The notes under the pieces were generated by a model. It worked only from the letters and a program-made list of their open reading frames with translations. It made no database searches and had not been told where the DNA came from. From contig JASUTE010000013.1 of the NCBI GenBank assembly GCA_030445745.1, positions 1 through 43,755 of the forward strand: a stretch of 43,755 bases of DNA, in the 5' to 3' direction. Below are positions 16,727-24,085 of this stretch, in pieces. Each line of letters opens with the position of its first letter. Position 1 is the stretch's first letter. The stretch comes from Candidatus Cloacimonadota bacterium. GTDB lineage: Bacteria; Cloacimonadota; Cloacimonadia; Cloacimonadales; TCS61. Made by a program: the position numbers and the translations under genes.

Positions 16727-17229
16727 TTTTCCTCCGCTTTATTTCTAAAAAATATCATTTGCGCAATCAACAGAATAATTGCTATCACGATGGCGCTATC
16801 TGCAATATTGAAAATAGGCCATCTGCTACTTCCCCAAACTTTAGCTATAAAATTTGGAAAATCAAAATCTAAAAAATCAGTTACACTGCCTAGGAAAATT
16901 CTGTCAATCAAATTTCCTATAGCACCACCAATAATTAGGGCATAACTTGTAATTTCCAACTTAGTTTTTGCCTTGGTAATAAGATAAATGATGAATATGG
17001 TGACAACAACCGTAGCTCCGGAAAAAAAAATACGATTGAAGCCTGCATTCGAAGAACTCATACCAAATGCGGCCCCCTTATTTTGCACATGAGTAAGCCA
17101 AAACAGTTTGGAAGTGATTTTTATGCTATGTCCCCCCGGAAATTCAACCACATTCCGAATAATCCATTTGGAAAGTTGGTCAAAAAAAATCACCAGTGCA
17201 GAAAGCCATAAATAGCGTAGATTTTTCAT
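16723..17229 (-). CDS. lspA: lipoprotein signal peptidase II
   Basis: A 168-residue, four-helix inner-membrane aspartyl peptidase that removes the signal peptide of prolipoproteins after lipid attachment. Family motifs are intact: FDQLSKWIIR near the N-terminus, NKGAAFGM, GGAIGNLIDR, and the two catalytic aspartates in VTDF (Asp118) and FNIADSAI (Asp144). It overlaps dksA upstream (ATGA at 17226-17229) and the lamin-tail exoprotein gene downstream by the same arrangement, so the three are translationally coupled. Confidence 0.95.
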   Translation of the reverse strand: MKNLRYLWLSALVIFFDQLSKWIIRNVVEFPGGHSIKITSKLFWLTHVQNKGAAFGMSSSNAGFNRIFFSGATVVVTIFIIYLITKAKTKLEITSYALIIGGAIGNLIDRIFLGSVTDFLDFDFPNFIAKVWGSSRWPIFNIADSAIVIAIILLIAQMIFFRNKAEEK

Positions 17230-17621
17230 CGGCTTCTTTTACGCTTTTCCTCTTTTTCCTTACAAGCTATACAATATTTGGCATAGGGAATCACTTTCAG
17301 TCTCTTTTCGGGAATATAATCTCCACAGATTACACAAATTCCATAAGATTTATCGTAGATTCTTCTTAGAGCTTCATTGATATATTTCAAATTTTCAATC
17401 TCTTTATTTAAAATATAAACACGTCTTTCGGCTTCATCGGTATCTGAACCCAGGTCAGCTTGATGAGTAGAATAGGAAGATAGATCACCAGAACCATTTT
17501 TAGTTCCCTTTTTTTGAATCTCGTTTATATCATCGATAATCTTCTGGGTCTGTTTTTTCTCTTCCAACAGAATTTTTTCATACTTTTTTAATTTTTTATC
17601 TGATAATTGTTTTTCTGACAT
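17226..17621 (-). CDS. DksA/TraR-type zinc-finger transcription factor
   Basis: A 131-residue DksA/TraR family protein. A long coiled-coil hairpin (residues 8-85) carries an acidic tip GSDTDEAERR, the part that reaches into the RNA polymerase secondary channel. The C-terminal zinc finger has all four cysteines (Cys96, 99, 117, 120). In the family it modulates promoter open-complex stability, often with ppGpp. Whether this is the principal DksA or an accessory paralogue cannot be told. It sits between pnp and lspA, 10 bases after the pnp stop, with a GAGGTGGG site before the ATG. Confidence 0.85.
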   Translation of the reverse strand: MSEKQLSDKKLKKYEKILLEEKKQTQKIIDDINEIQKKGTKNGSGDLSSYSTHQADLGSDTDEAERRVYILNKEIENLKYINEALRRIYDKSYGICVICGDYIPEKRLKVIPYAKYCIACKEKEEKRKRSR

Positions 17622-17631
17622 ATCCCACCTC

Positions 17632-18444
17632 TTAAGTCATTTTTAGTAATTCTTTTATCAATGTTTCTATTCTCTGCTTAGCCTTCTGAGCATTAGCTCT
17701 AATTTCTTCTTGGCTGTGTTGCCGAGAATGGAACATATTTGAGTAATTGGTAACCACAGAAATCGCTACTATACTAAGTCCACTGTGAATTCCTACGATT
17801 ACCTCTGGAACAGTAGACATTCCTACCACATCTGCACCTAAATTTGCTATCATCCTGCATTCGGCAGCTGTTTCCAAACTAGGTCCAGTTACAGCAGCAT
17901 AAATCCCTTCTGGTAATTTTATCTGGTTTTGTTTAGCTATCTTGCTTAATTTTTTCCTCATCTCAGTATCATAAGGAGCATGTAAGCTAGGAAATCTCTC
18001 ACCAAAATCTTCCCAGTTCTTTCCAATAAGTGGATTATTTCCCATTAGATTTAAATGGTCTTTCAATAAGACAAGATCACCGGGCTGCAGCTCTTTCCTA
18101 AGGCTGCCAGCAGCATTGGTTATAAACAATTTTTCCACCCCGATCATCTTCAATAATCTTATCGGATAAGTAACCTGCTGCAAAGAATAACCTTCATAGT
18201 AATGTAACCTGCCCTGCATGAAAATCACATCTTTCCCGGCCAGTTTGCCAGCTACAAATTGACCTTTATGGGAAGGAGCAGTAGAACTTACCATTCCCGG
18301 AATCATTTCATAAGGAATTTCTTGGGAATTTACGATTATTTCGGCTATTTCGCTTAATCCAGTTCCCAATATAAAAGCTATTTTAGGTTTGAAGTTAAGT
18401 TCTGACTGTAGCTTATCTGCAGCCATTTTAATTTTTTCTATCAT
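17632..18444 (-). CDS. purine nucleoside phosphorylase (trimeric type)
   Basis: A 270-residue enzyme of the PNP/MTAP phosphorylase family that splits purine nucleosides with phosphate to base plus (deoxy)ribose-1-phosphate. Motifs seen are FILGTGLSEIAE, PGMVSSTAPSHKGQ (phosphate site), QGRLHYYEGY, ITNAAGSL, the signature AAVTGPSLETAAECRM, GADVVGMSTVPE, and the purine-binding Asn in VVTNYSN. I start it at ATG 18442-18444, one base after the yggT stop; an upstream in-frame TTG (18454-18456) would add four residues inside yggT. With thymidine kinase two genes upstream it suggests a nucleoside-salvage operon. Confidence 0.9.
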   Translation of the reverse strand: MIEKIKMAADKLQSELNFKPKIAFILGTGLSEIAEIIVNSQEIPYEMIPGMVSSTAPSHKGQFVAGKLAGKDVIFMQGRLHYYEGYSLQQVTYPIRLLKMIGVEKLFITNAAGSLRKELQPGDLVLLKDHLNLMGNNPLIGKNWEDFGERFPSLHAPYDTEMRKKLSKIAKQNQIKLPEGIYAAVTGPSLETAAECRMIANLGADVVGMSTVPEVIVGIHSGLSIVAISVVTNYSNMFHSRQHSQEEIRANAQKAKQRIETLIKELLKMT

Positions 18445-18445
18445 C

Positions 18446-18703
18446 TTACCCCACAAAAATACTTATTATTATTCTTTTTACTACAAAATCTAATAAAAGC
18501 AACACAATAAGAGGTGAAAAATCTATTCCTGCAGTAGGAATAAGCCGCCTAAACCAACTCAATACAGGCTCTGTAATCCTAATAAGAAGCTGATACAAAG
18601 GATTGTAGGGGTCGGGCGAAAACCATGAAATTACAGCTCTAATAATTATGATGATTTCATAGAGATTTACCAAAGTAAGAAGTAGTCTGCCTAATCCATT
18701 CAT
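18446..18703 (-). CDS. YggT family membrane protein
   Basis: An 85-residue protein with two membrane helices and the YggT core IRAVISWFSPDPYNPLYQLL and ITEPVLSWFRRLIP followed by GIDFSPLIVLLLL. YggT proteins occur near cell-division and cell-envelope genes; their function is not settled. The ATG overlaps the tdk stop by one base (TAATG), showing tight coupling. Confidence 0.88.
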   Translation of the reverse strand: MNGLGRLLLTLVNLYEIIIIIRAVISWFSPDPYNPLYQLLIRITEPVLSWFRRLIPTAGIDFSPLIVLLLLDFVVKRIIISIFVG

Positions 18704-19263
18704 TATTCCAACACCTCATGACAATTACGACAGCGTGCTTCGTAAATATCTTTAGCACCCACAACTATTCTGCTTTTCTCTTTGGTTAAGCGCTGGGTTC
18801 TATTGGCTGGGTTACCACATTTCACACAAATAGCCAGGTTCTTGGTTACATATTCGGCTATCGCCATAAGTTCCGGCATTGGACCAAAAGGTCTGCCTTT
18901 GTAATCTTGATCTAAACCTGCCACTATAACTCTTTCCCCCATGTTGGCGAGTTTATTACACACCTCTACTATTTTTTTGCTAAAAAATTGAACCTCATCA
19001 ATTGCCACAATTTGCGTATCAGCTTCCACTTGGCTCAAAATTTCTGCTGGCTTTTTCACAGAAACAGATGGTGCTTTCATTTGGCTGTGGGAAACAATAT
19101 GATCGCTGGCATAGCGGTCATCGATCTCAGGCTTGAAAACTTGGATCTTTTGACGTGCATACTCTGCACGATGAACACGGCGGATTAATTCCTCTGTTTT
19201 ACCGCTGTACATGCTGCCGCAGATAACTTCTATCCAACCTGTGTTATTATTTATAATATTCAT
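18703..19263 (-). CDS. tdk: thymidine kinase
   Basis: A 186-residue type II (TK1-like) thymidine kinase, which phosphorylates thymidine to dTMP. It has the P-loop [14 protein letters not shown], the IDEVQFF Walker-B stretch, the [17 protein letters not shown] lasso region and two CxxC pairs (CVKCG and CRNCHE) for the structural zinc. It is the first gene of the leftward operon; a GAGG site lies just upstream of the ATG. Confidence 0.95.
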   Translation of the reverse strand: MNIINNNTGWIEVICGSMYSGKTEELIRRVHRAEYARQKIQVFKPEIDDRYASDHIVSHSQMKAPSVSVKKPAEILSQVEADTQIVAIDEVQFFSKKIVEVCNKLANMGERVIVAGLDQDYKGRPFGPMPELMAIAEYVTKNLAICVKCGNPANRTQRLTKEKSRIVVGAKDIYEARCRNCHEVLE

Positions 19264-19275
19264 TTATACCTCAGA

Positions 19276-19310
19276 TTGACATTTATTTTCAGAGAGCTTA
19301 TTTATGTCAA
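19276..19310 (-). promoter_or_regulatory. possible tdk promoter within an inverted repeat
   Basis: On the minus strand TTGACA (19310-19305) is followed after 17 bases by AATAAA (19287-19282), a fair sigma-70 promoter about 20-45 bases upstream of tdk. The same stretch is a spaced inverted repeat, TTGACAT (19276-19282) and ATGTCAA (19304-19310), which could be an operator. The -10 is weak. Confidence 0.4.
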
Positions 19311-19541
19311 CTGTTTTATAGATGGGAATTCAGTTGATAAATAAGCAGTTAAATCATTTCAGATAAATTACTGATAATAATTTGGCATTTCAATAATTTT
19401 GGAAATTATATTGGGAAATTACTCCCTTTCGTCACCGCTATCTACCAGGTCATTTTAATTTTAGCATTTCACAAAAATTAATTGACTTTCACTTCTGTTT
19501 ATAACTTTTGGAATATAAAGAAAATAATATGGAGATAATTT

Positions 19542-20221
19542 ATGAATTCCCGAGTTTTAGCTGTTAACCATGGTACTACTGCAACCAAAATTGCCATGTA
19601 TTACGATGATAAAGCTATTTTTACAGAGATTATAAGTCATGATCCCGACAAAGTTGTTTCTTTTGGTGATATCATTTAATAATACCAGAATACGAATGGC
19701 GTCAAGAACAAGAATTATTGCTAGCTATGCAACAGCACGATATCAACCCGAAAGTTTGCAAGCTGTAGTTGGTCGGGGAGGGCTTAGTAAACCTATACCC
19801 GGTGGTACTTACAAGGTGAAACGACAAGATGCTAACTGATGTGAAGAATCCCGAGCTGTGCAGACCTGTTCACGCTTCCAATTTGGGTGCTTTTATTGCC
19901 CATTCTATTGATCGGCAATACGACATTCCCGCCTGTATTGTAGATCCGGTTACTGTGGACGAATCCGAGGATATCGCTCGCATCTCTGGACATCCCAAAA
20001 TAGAAAGAAAATCGCTATTTCATGCCCTTAATATTCGCTATATTTTGCGTCAACTCACCTCTAAAATAGAGAAAAAGATGAGTCAATGCAATATGGTCGC
20101 AGCACATATAGGTGGCGGCATTAGTGTGGCTCCTATAAAACAGGTAAAAGTTGTAGATGTTAATAATAATGCTGTTTGGGGTAGGTGGCCTTTTTCTCCT
20201 CAAAGATGTGGTGCTTGGCTC
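19542..20221 (+). pseudogene. butyrate kinase, N-terminal ~60% with frameshifts
   Basis: From ATG 19542 (GGAG seven bases upstream) the translation RVLAVNHGTTATKIAMY is the butyrate/acetate kinase N-terminus. It is interrupted by three single-base shifts: about 19676-19685, about 19748 and about 19820. Between them the parts read EYEWRQEQELLLAMQQHD, LQAVVGRGGLSKPIPGGTY, then ASNLGAFIAHSI, VDPVTVDESEDIARISGHP, RKSLFHALN, AAHIGGGISV and PFSPQRCG. All match butyrate kinase order and are collinear. The last ~140 residues are absent: similarity ends at about 20221, where the frame enters the clostripain-like lipoprotein gene. Butyrate kinase makes ATP from butyryl phosphate; this copy cannot. Confidence 0.82.
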
Positions 20222-20227
20222 CGGCGT

Positions 20228-21403
20228 TTGTTTCTTGTACTTATCCTTATTTTTATCATAAGTGGCTGCACCTTTTCCACATCGCCCACAACACCTACTG
20301 AATGGACTATCTTAGTTTACATGGCTGCTGATAATGGTTTGAATAATAACGCTATTGAAGACATTGAGCAAATGAAAGAAGCTAATTTTAGCGATGAAGT
20401 AAATGTAATAGTACAAGTAGATTACAATGAAGATAGCAATTATGAAGGTGCTAAACGCTACCAAATTTTTCCGGGCGCTGCTAATGAACTGGCCAAGTTG
20501 GGTGAGATTGATAGTGGGTCCTATACAACTTTGGCAAATTTTATAAACTGGGGCACTGATCGCTTTCCGGCGCATAATTATGCACTTTTTTTGTGGGGTC
20601 ATGGCAATGGCTGGTATAACCATAATTTAGAAACCGTATTTATGCCCGATCATCAAGCAAATTCCTACTTCAATATTCCCGCAGGTGATTTGCGCAATGC
20701 TTTACGATTGAGCTACCAAAAAATGGATATTATTGCTTTCGATGCATGTAATATGTTCACTATGGAAGTTTTAGCAGAAGTAGCGCCCTATACAAATTTT
20801 ATTGTAGGTTCTGAAGATACGGTTCCACAACAGGGTTTCCCCTATGATAAAATACTTACCAACTGGGAAAATTATATTCAGCCTGCTAACATTGTTGTGG
20901 ATATAACAAACTGTTATGTTAATTCCTACCTGCCATTTGGCAGCCAAAACTTGGATGGCAGTTATTTAGGAACTATTGCTATAGCAGCAGCCAATTCTGC
21001 TAATTTCCAAAATTTGGAAACCAAAATAGAGCAATTTATTCAACAAAACCCCTATTTTGCTGCAGAATCTGTGTTCCAACAAGCCCGCGATAACTGCGAA
21101 TATGAATTTAACGACTTACAGGTGGATATCGATGTGAAAGAGTTCTTTCATAATTTGGCTGCAAGCTGGCAAGAACATCCACCCTTGTTAAATGATATTT
21201 TAAATCAAATAGCTGCAACTTTTATCGCTCAGCAGTATTTACAATTCCCCGATGATTTTTCTAACCAGATAGGCTCAGCTGTTTTATGGCTACCAGATAA
21301 GACGCATCAATATGTTTATACCGACTTAGTAATTCAGTACAGAAATTTACTTTTTGATGTCGAAACTAACTGGAGCGACTTCATAGCTGAGTTTTATGAT
21401 TAG
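20228..21403 (+). CDS. clostripain-like (C11) cysteine peptidase lipoprotein
   Basis: A C11-family peptidase of about 391 residues from TTG 20228. It has a short lipoprotein signal peptide with lipobox IISGC (Cys14), then EWTILVYMAADNGLNN, the catalytic His125 in LWGHGNGW and Cys174 in FDACNM, both typical of clostripain/gingipain-like enzymes that cut after basic residues. The original start appears lost: there is no ATG, and the frame is open and continuous with the butyrate kinase relic upstream (from 19829), reading GAWLRRLFLVLILIF across the junction. It may be translated from the TTG, as a fusion, or not at all. No ribosome binding site fits the TTG. Confidence 0.7.
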   Translation: MFLVLILIFIISGCTFSTSPTTPTEWTILVYMAADNGLNNNAIEDIEQMKEANFSDEVNVIVQVDYNEDSNYEGAKRYQIFPGAANELAKLGEIDSGSYTTLANFINWGTDRFPAHNYALFLWGHGNGWYNHNLETVFMPDHQANSYFNIPAGDLRNALRLSYQKMDIIAFDACNMFTMEVLAEVAPYTNFIVGSEDTVPQQGFPYDKILTNWENYIQPANIVVDITNCYVNSYLPFGSQNLDGSYLGTIAIAAANSANFQNLETKIEQFIQQNPYFAAESVFQQARDNCEYEFNDLQVDIDVKEFFHNLAASWQEHPPLLNDILNQIAATFIAQQYLQFPDDFSNQIGSAVLWLPDKTHQYVYTDLVIQYRNLLFDVETNWSDFIAEFYD

Positions 21404-21420
21404 GAGATTTTTTTTCTCTG

Positions 21421-21628
21421 TTATCCACAGCTTTGTGGATATAATTTTCCTATTTTTCCTGAATTTTGTTTTACCTTTGCTCCTAACCCCCAAAGATAGA
21501 CCGATTACAGGATTTTCTTTTATGTGGATAACTTGTGTATAAAAGCTTGCGCGCTCTGATATATTTTTTTAAGTCCTTATATTTTCAACGGTTATGGATG
21601 TAGATAATTAAGATTATTTTGTGAATAA
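21421..21628. other. cluster of DnaA-box-like 9-mers, candidate replication origin
   Basis: Four sequences match TTATNCACA exactly: TTATCCACA at 21421-21429 (+), TTATCCACA at 21523-21531 (-), TTATACACA at 21534-21542 (-) and TTATTCACA at 21620-21628 (-). A fifth, ATATCCACA at 21434-21442 (-), differs in one base and forms a perfect 8-base palindrome with the first around GCTT. The paired boxes 3 bases apart resemble known oriC/dnaA arrangements. An AT-rich run (21558-21587) could be the unwinding element. The region between the C11 gene and the SRP RNA has no gene. Against origin function, the highly expressed rpo/rps block to the right points toward it. The first palindrome could also act as a weak terminator. 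Confidence 0.5.
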
Positions 21629-21711
21629 CTCACTGTTTCTTTGTTATAGTTGCTTTTATATTGTTTAGTAGAATAAAAATTGATTTGCTTTTCACTGTAA
21701 AATTGCAAAGC

Positions 21712-21740
21712 TTGACATAATAGTTAGTAGGAAAAATTAT
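21712..21740 (+). promoter_or_regulatory. promoter of the SRP RNA
   Basis: TTGACA (21712-21717) is followed by a 17-base spacer and AATTAT (21735-21740), placing the start of transcription a few bases downstream, at the predicted 5' strand of the SRP RNA closing stem. Confidence 0.6.
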
Positions 21741-21958
21741 GAATTTGGTGTGCTAAGCGGGGAGTTAGCGGTGCCCTGTACTCGCAATCCGCTATAGCGA
21801 GGTCGAATGCCTGTGGAAGAATATCGATTTTCACTTAAAGGTAGAAAAGTGGTGTTGATAATCAAGCCCGGCGCAATTGCAAACTGTGAACCGTGTCAGG
21901 TCCGGAAGGAAGCAGCACTAAGCAGAGCTTGGAATGTGCCGCCGGTACACTTGGTTTG
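21741..21958 (+). ncRNA. ffs: signal recognition particle RNA, large bacterial type
   Basis: The S-domain hairpin that binds Ffh is plain: GTGTCAGGTCCGGAAGGAAG then CAGCACTAAGC (about 21892-21923). Upstream, GGGGAGTTAGCGGTGCCCTG with CAATCCGCTATAGCGAGG (about 21759-21805) is the Alu-domain 5' part found in large (about 260-base) SRP RNAs. The ends pair: GGTGTGC near 21748-21754 with GTACACT near 21946-21952. It guides ribosomes making membrane and secreted proteins to FtsY. Exact ends are estimates. Confidence 0.9.
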
Positions 21959-22034
21959 AGCTAACTATCTATTCTTTTCTTGAAATAGATATCGACCACG
22001 GGCTGCACACCAATTTTCTAACAGGAGATTCTTT

Positions 22035-23306
22035 ATGGCAGGCAAATACAAAGTTCCGCGTGGTACTTACGATATTTTACCATCTGAAAGCTACAAGTGG
22101 CAATTTATTACCCAAAAATTCCGAGAAATAGCCCATCTTTTCAATTACCGCGAAATAATTACACCTATATTCGAGAGTTCTGGCTTATTCGAGCGCAGTG
22201 TGGGAGGTAATTCCGATATTGTGCAAAAAGAAATGTATAAATTCAAGGATAAAAAAGGCCGTCAATTTGCTTTACGTCCAGAAGGAACAGCACCAGTTGT
22301 GCGTTCCTACATAGAAAACAGCCTGCAAATGCAGCCAAATGCTTCCAAACTTTACTACATTGCCCCCATGTTTCGCTATGATAGACCGCAAAAGGGACGC
22401 TATCGTCAGTTTTATCAGTATGGCGTTGAAAATATTGGTAGCGAAAATCCAGCTTACGATGCCGAGGTAATTGCTATGGGTTATATATTTTTGGAAAAAT
22501 TGGGTTTGCAAAATTTCTCTTTGGAAATAAATTCCATTGGCTGCAGCAACTGTAGCCAAGACTACGACAAAGCACTTATTGAGTATTTTTCTCAATATGA
22601 AGCAGAACTATGCAAGGATTGCCGAAATCGTTTACAGAAAAACCCTAAACGGGTTTTAGATTGTAAGGTGCCCACATGTAGGAAAATCGCTCAAAATGCT
22701 CCTTCTATGCTAGATTATCTGGACGAAGATTGCCAAAATCACTTTGAAAAAGTGCAAAAATACCTGCAAGAGATGAACATTCCCTTTACAGTTAATCCCA
22801 AAATCGTGCGCGGACTGGATTACTATACTCAAACCGCTTTCGAATTTTTGAACAATAATCTGGGAGCACAAAATGCAGTTTGTGGTGGCGGCCGCTACAA
22901 TGGTTTATTTCAACAACTTGGGGGACAAAATACGCCTGCAATTGGTTTTGCCGGCGGCATGGAACGTCTGATTCTTTCTATGGAAAATGAAGGCCTGAGC
23001 TTTGGTGAAGAACCCCATCCACAAGCCTTCGTAGTAGCATTAGGAGACGAAGCAAAAGAATTTAGTTTATCATTAGTACACAAATTGCGTAATGAAAAGA
23101 TCGCCACCGATACTTCCTATGAAAAAAATTCCCTAAAAGCACAAATGAAAGCAGCAGATAAATCTAACGCTCTCTACTGTCTTATTTTAGGCGATGACGA
23201 GTTGAAGACTGATACAGTTACTATAAAAAATATGAAAACTGGAGAACAAAAACAAATTCCTCTTGCCACGCTAGTCCAAGCTATAAAGCAAAGAACTTTA
23301 GTTTAG
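22035..23306 (+). CDS. hisS: histidyl-tRNA synthetase
   Basis: A 423-residue class II synthetase that charges tRNA(His). It opens YKVPRGTYDILP, has motif 2 FALRPEGTAPVVRSYIEN and RYDRPQKGRYRQFYQYGVE, the histidine-binding VRGLDYYTQTAFEF, GGGRYNGL, and motif 3 GFAGGMERL. The C-terminal ~90 residues form the anticodon-binding domain. AGGAG lies 8 bases before the ATG. It follows the SRP RNA by about 75 bases and has no obvious terminator of its own before the groES promoter region. Confidence 0.95.
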   Translation: MAGKYKVPRGTYDILPSESYKWQFITQKFREIAHLFNYREIITPIFESSGLFERSVGGNSDIVQKEMYKFKDKKGRQFALRPEGTAPVVRSYIENSLQMQPNASKLYYIAPMFRYDRPQKGRYRQFYQYGVENIGSENPAYDAEVIAMGYIFLEKLGLQNFSLEINSIGCSNCSQDYDKALIEYFSQYEAELCKDCRNRLQKNPKRVLDCKVPTCRKIAQNAPSMLDYLDEDCQNHFEKVQKYLQEMNIPFTVNPKIVRGLDYYTQTAFEFLNNNLGAQNAVCGGGRYNGLFQQLGGQNTPAIGFAGGMERLILSMENEGLSFGEEPHPQAFVVALGDEAKEFSLSLVHKLRNEKIATDTSYEKNSLKAQMKAADKSNALYCLILGDDELKTDTVTIKNMKTGEQKQIPLATLVQAIKQRTLV

Positions 23307-23338
23307 AAATTTCTTAAAATTTTTCTTGACGCAGAAAG

Positions 23339-23365
23339 TTGGCACTCTAAAAAAGTGTTTGCTAA
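23339..23365 (+). promoter_or_regulatory. CIRCE operator, HrcA heat-shock repressor site
   Basis: TTGGCACTC, nine bases, GTTTGCTAA: the CIRCE consensus is TTAGCACTC-N9-GAGTGCTAA, so the half-sites match 8/9 and 7/9 with exact spacing. It overlaps a plausible promoter (TTGGCA 23339-23344, GCTAAT 23361-23366, 16-base spacer) and lies 59 bases upstream of the groES start. HrcA repression relieved by heat is inferred; hrcA itself is not in the window. Confidence 0.75.
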
Positions 23366-23423
23366 TTATAAGAAAGTAGTTATAATTTGAAATATGAAAA
23401 AAAGATGTACAGGAGGAGTTAAA

Positions 23424-23693
23424 ATGCAACTAAAACCCATTGATGATCGTGTAGCTATTCAAGCTAGTGATGAAGAAGAAAAAAAAGTCGGCGGGATTAT
23501 TATTCCCGATACAGCTAAAGAAAAACCACAGATAGGTGAAATAGTTGCCGTGGGCACCGATGAAGATCTAAAAGAGATAGTAAAAGTAGGCGATAAAATT
23601 TTATATGCCAAATATGGCGGTACCGATGTAGATGTAGATGGTCAAAAATATACAATTATTTCTCGTTCTGATATTTTGGCAGTAATCGAGTAG
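23424..23693 (+). CDS. groES: co-chaperonin GroES
   Basis: An 89-residue chaperonin-10, the lid of the GroEL folding chamber. It has LKPIDDRVAIQ, the mobile loop with its hydrophobic GGIIIPDTAKEKPQ tripeptide, GEIVAVG, VKVGDKILYAKYGG and the final SDILAVIE. The start is ATG 23424, since AGGAGGAG stands 7-14 bases before it; an upstream ATG at 23394 would add ten residues lying across the ribosome binding site. It is controlled by the CIRCE site. Unusually, groEL does not follow; thioredoxin comes 6 bases later. Confidence 0.93.
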   Translation: MQLKPIDDRVAIQASDEEEKKVGGIIIPDTAKEKPQIGEIVAVGTDEDLKEIVKVGDKILYAKYGGTDVDVDGQKYTIISRSDILAVIE

Positions 23694-23699
23694 GTTATT

Positions 23700-24020
23700 A
23701 TGAGTTTATTAGAAGTAACGGAACAAAATTTTGAGCAAGAAGTACTAAAGAGTGATGTTCCCGTTTTAGCTGATTTATGGGCCCCCTGGTGTGGACCTTG
23801 CAAAGCTATTGCACCTACTGTGGAAAAAATTTCCGAAGAATATGGAAGCAAAGCTAAGGTTGTGAAAATAAACATAGATAAAAGTCCTGGCATAGCTTCT
23901 AAGTATTCAGTAATGTCCATCCCTACTTTGCTTTTTTTCAAAAAGGGCAAGGTAGCAGATCAGGTAATTGGCGTAGTAGGCAAAGAAAAGATCTCTGCCA
24001 AATTGGACAAATTAGTTTAA
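23700..24020 (+). CDS. trxA: thioredoxin
   Basis: A 106-residue classical thioredoxin with the active site WCGPC (Cys31 and Cys34) in LADLWAPWCGPCKAIAP, the cis-proline loop SIPTLLFF and a C-terminal helix. It reduces disulfides of cytosolic proteins. It begins 6 bases after groES, sharing its CIRCE promoter, so it is probably heat-inducible; a strong terminator closes the operon. Confidence 0.95.
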   Translation: MSLLEVTEQNFEQEVLKSDVPVLADLWAPWCGPCKAIAPTVEKISEEYGSKAKVVKINIDKSPGIASKYSVMSIPTLLFFKKGKVADQVIGVVGKEKISAKLDKLV

Positions 24021-24038
24021 TAATAACTACAAAATAAT

Positions 24039-24069
24039 AGCCCTCTGCACTTAGCAGGGGGCTTTTTTT
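24039..24069 (+). terminator. rho-independent terminator of groES-trxA
   Basis: AGCCCTCTGC (24039-24048) pairs with GCAGGGGGCT (24054-24063), ten pairs with one G-T, around ACTTA, followed by a T run (24063-24069). It begins 18 bases after the trxA stop, before the convergent DJ-1-like gene. Confidence 0.92.
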
Positions 24070-24085
24070 GTAAAATAATTTCAGA

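Noticed and set aside
19639-19839. 66-codon frame taken as an independent small gene.
   Set aside because: Its second half (LQAVVGRGGLSKPIPGGTY) is butyrate kinase in the shifted frame; it is a piece of the relic.
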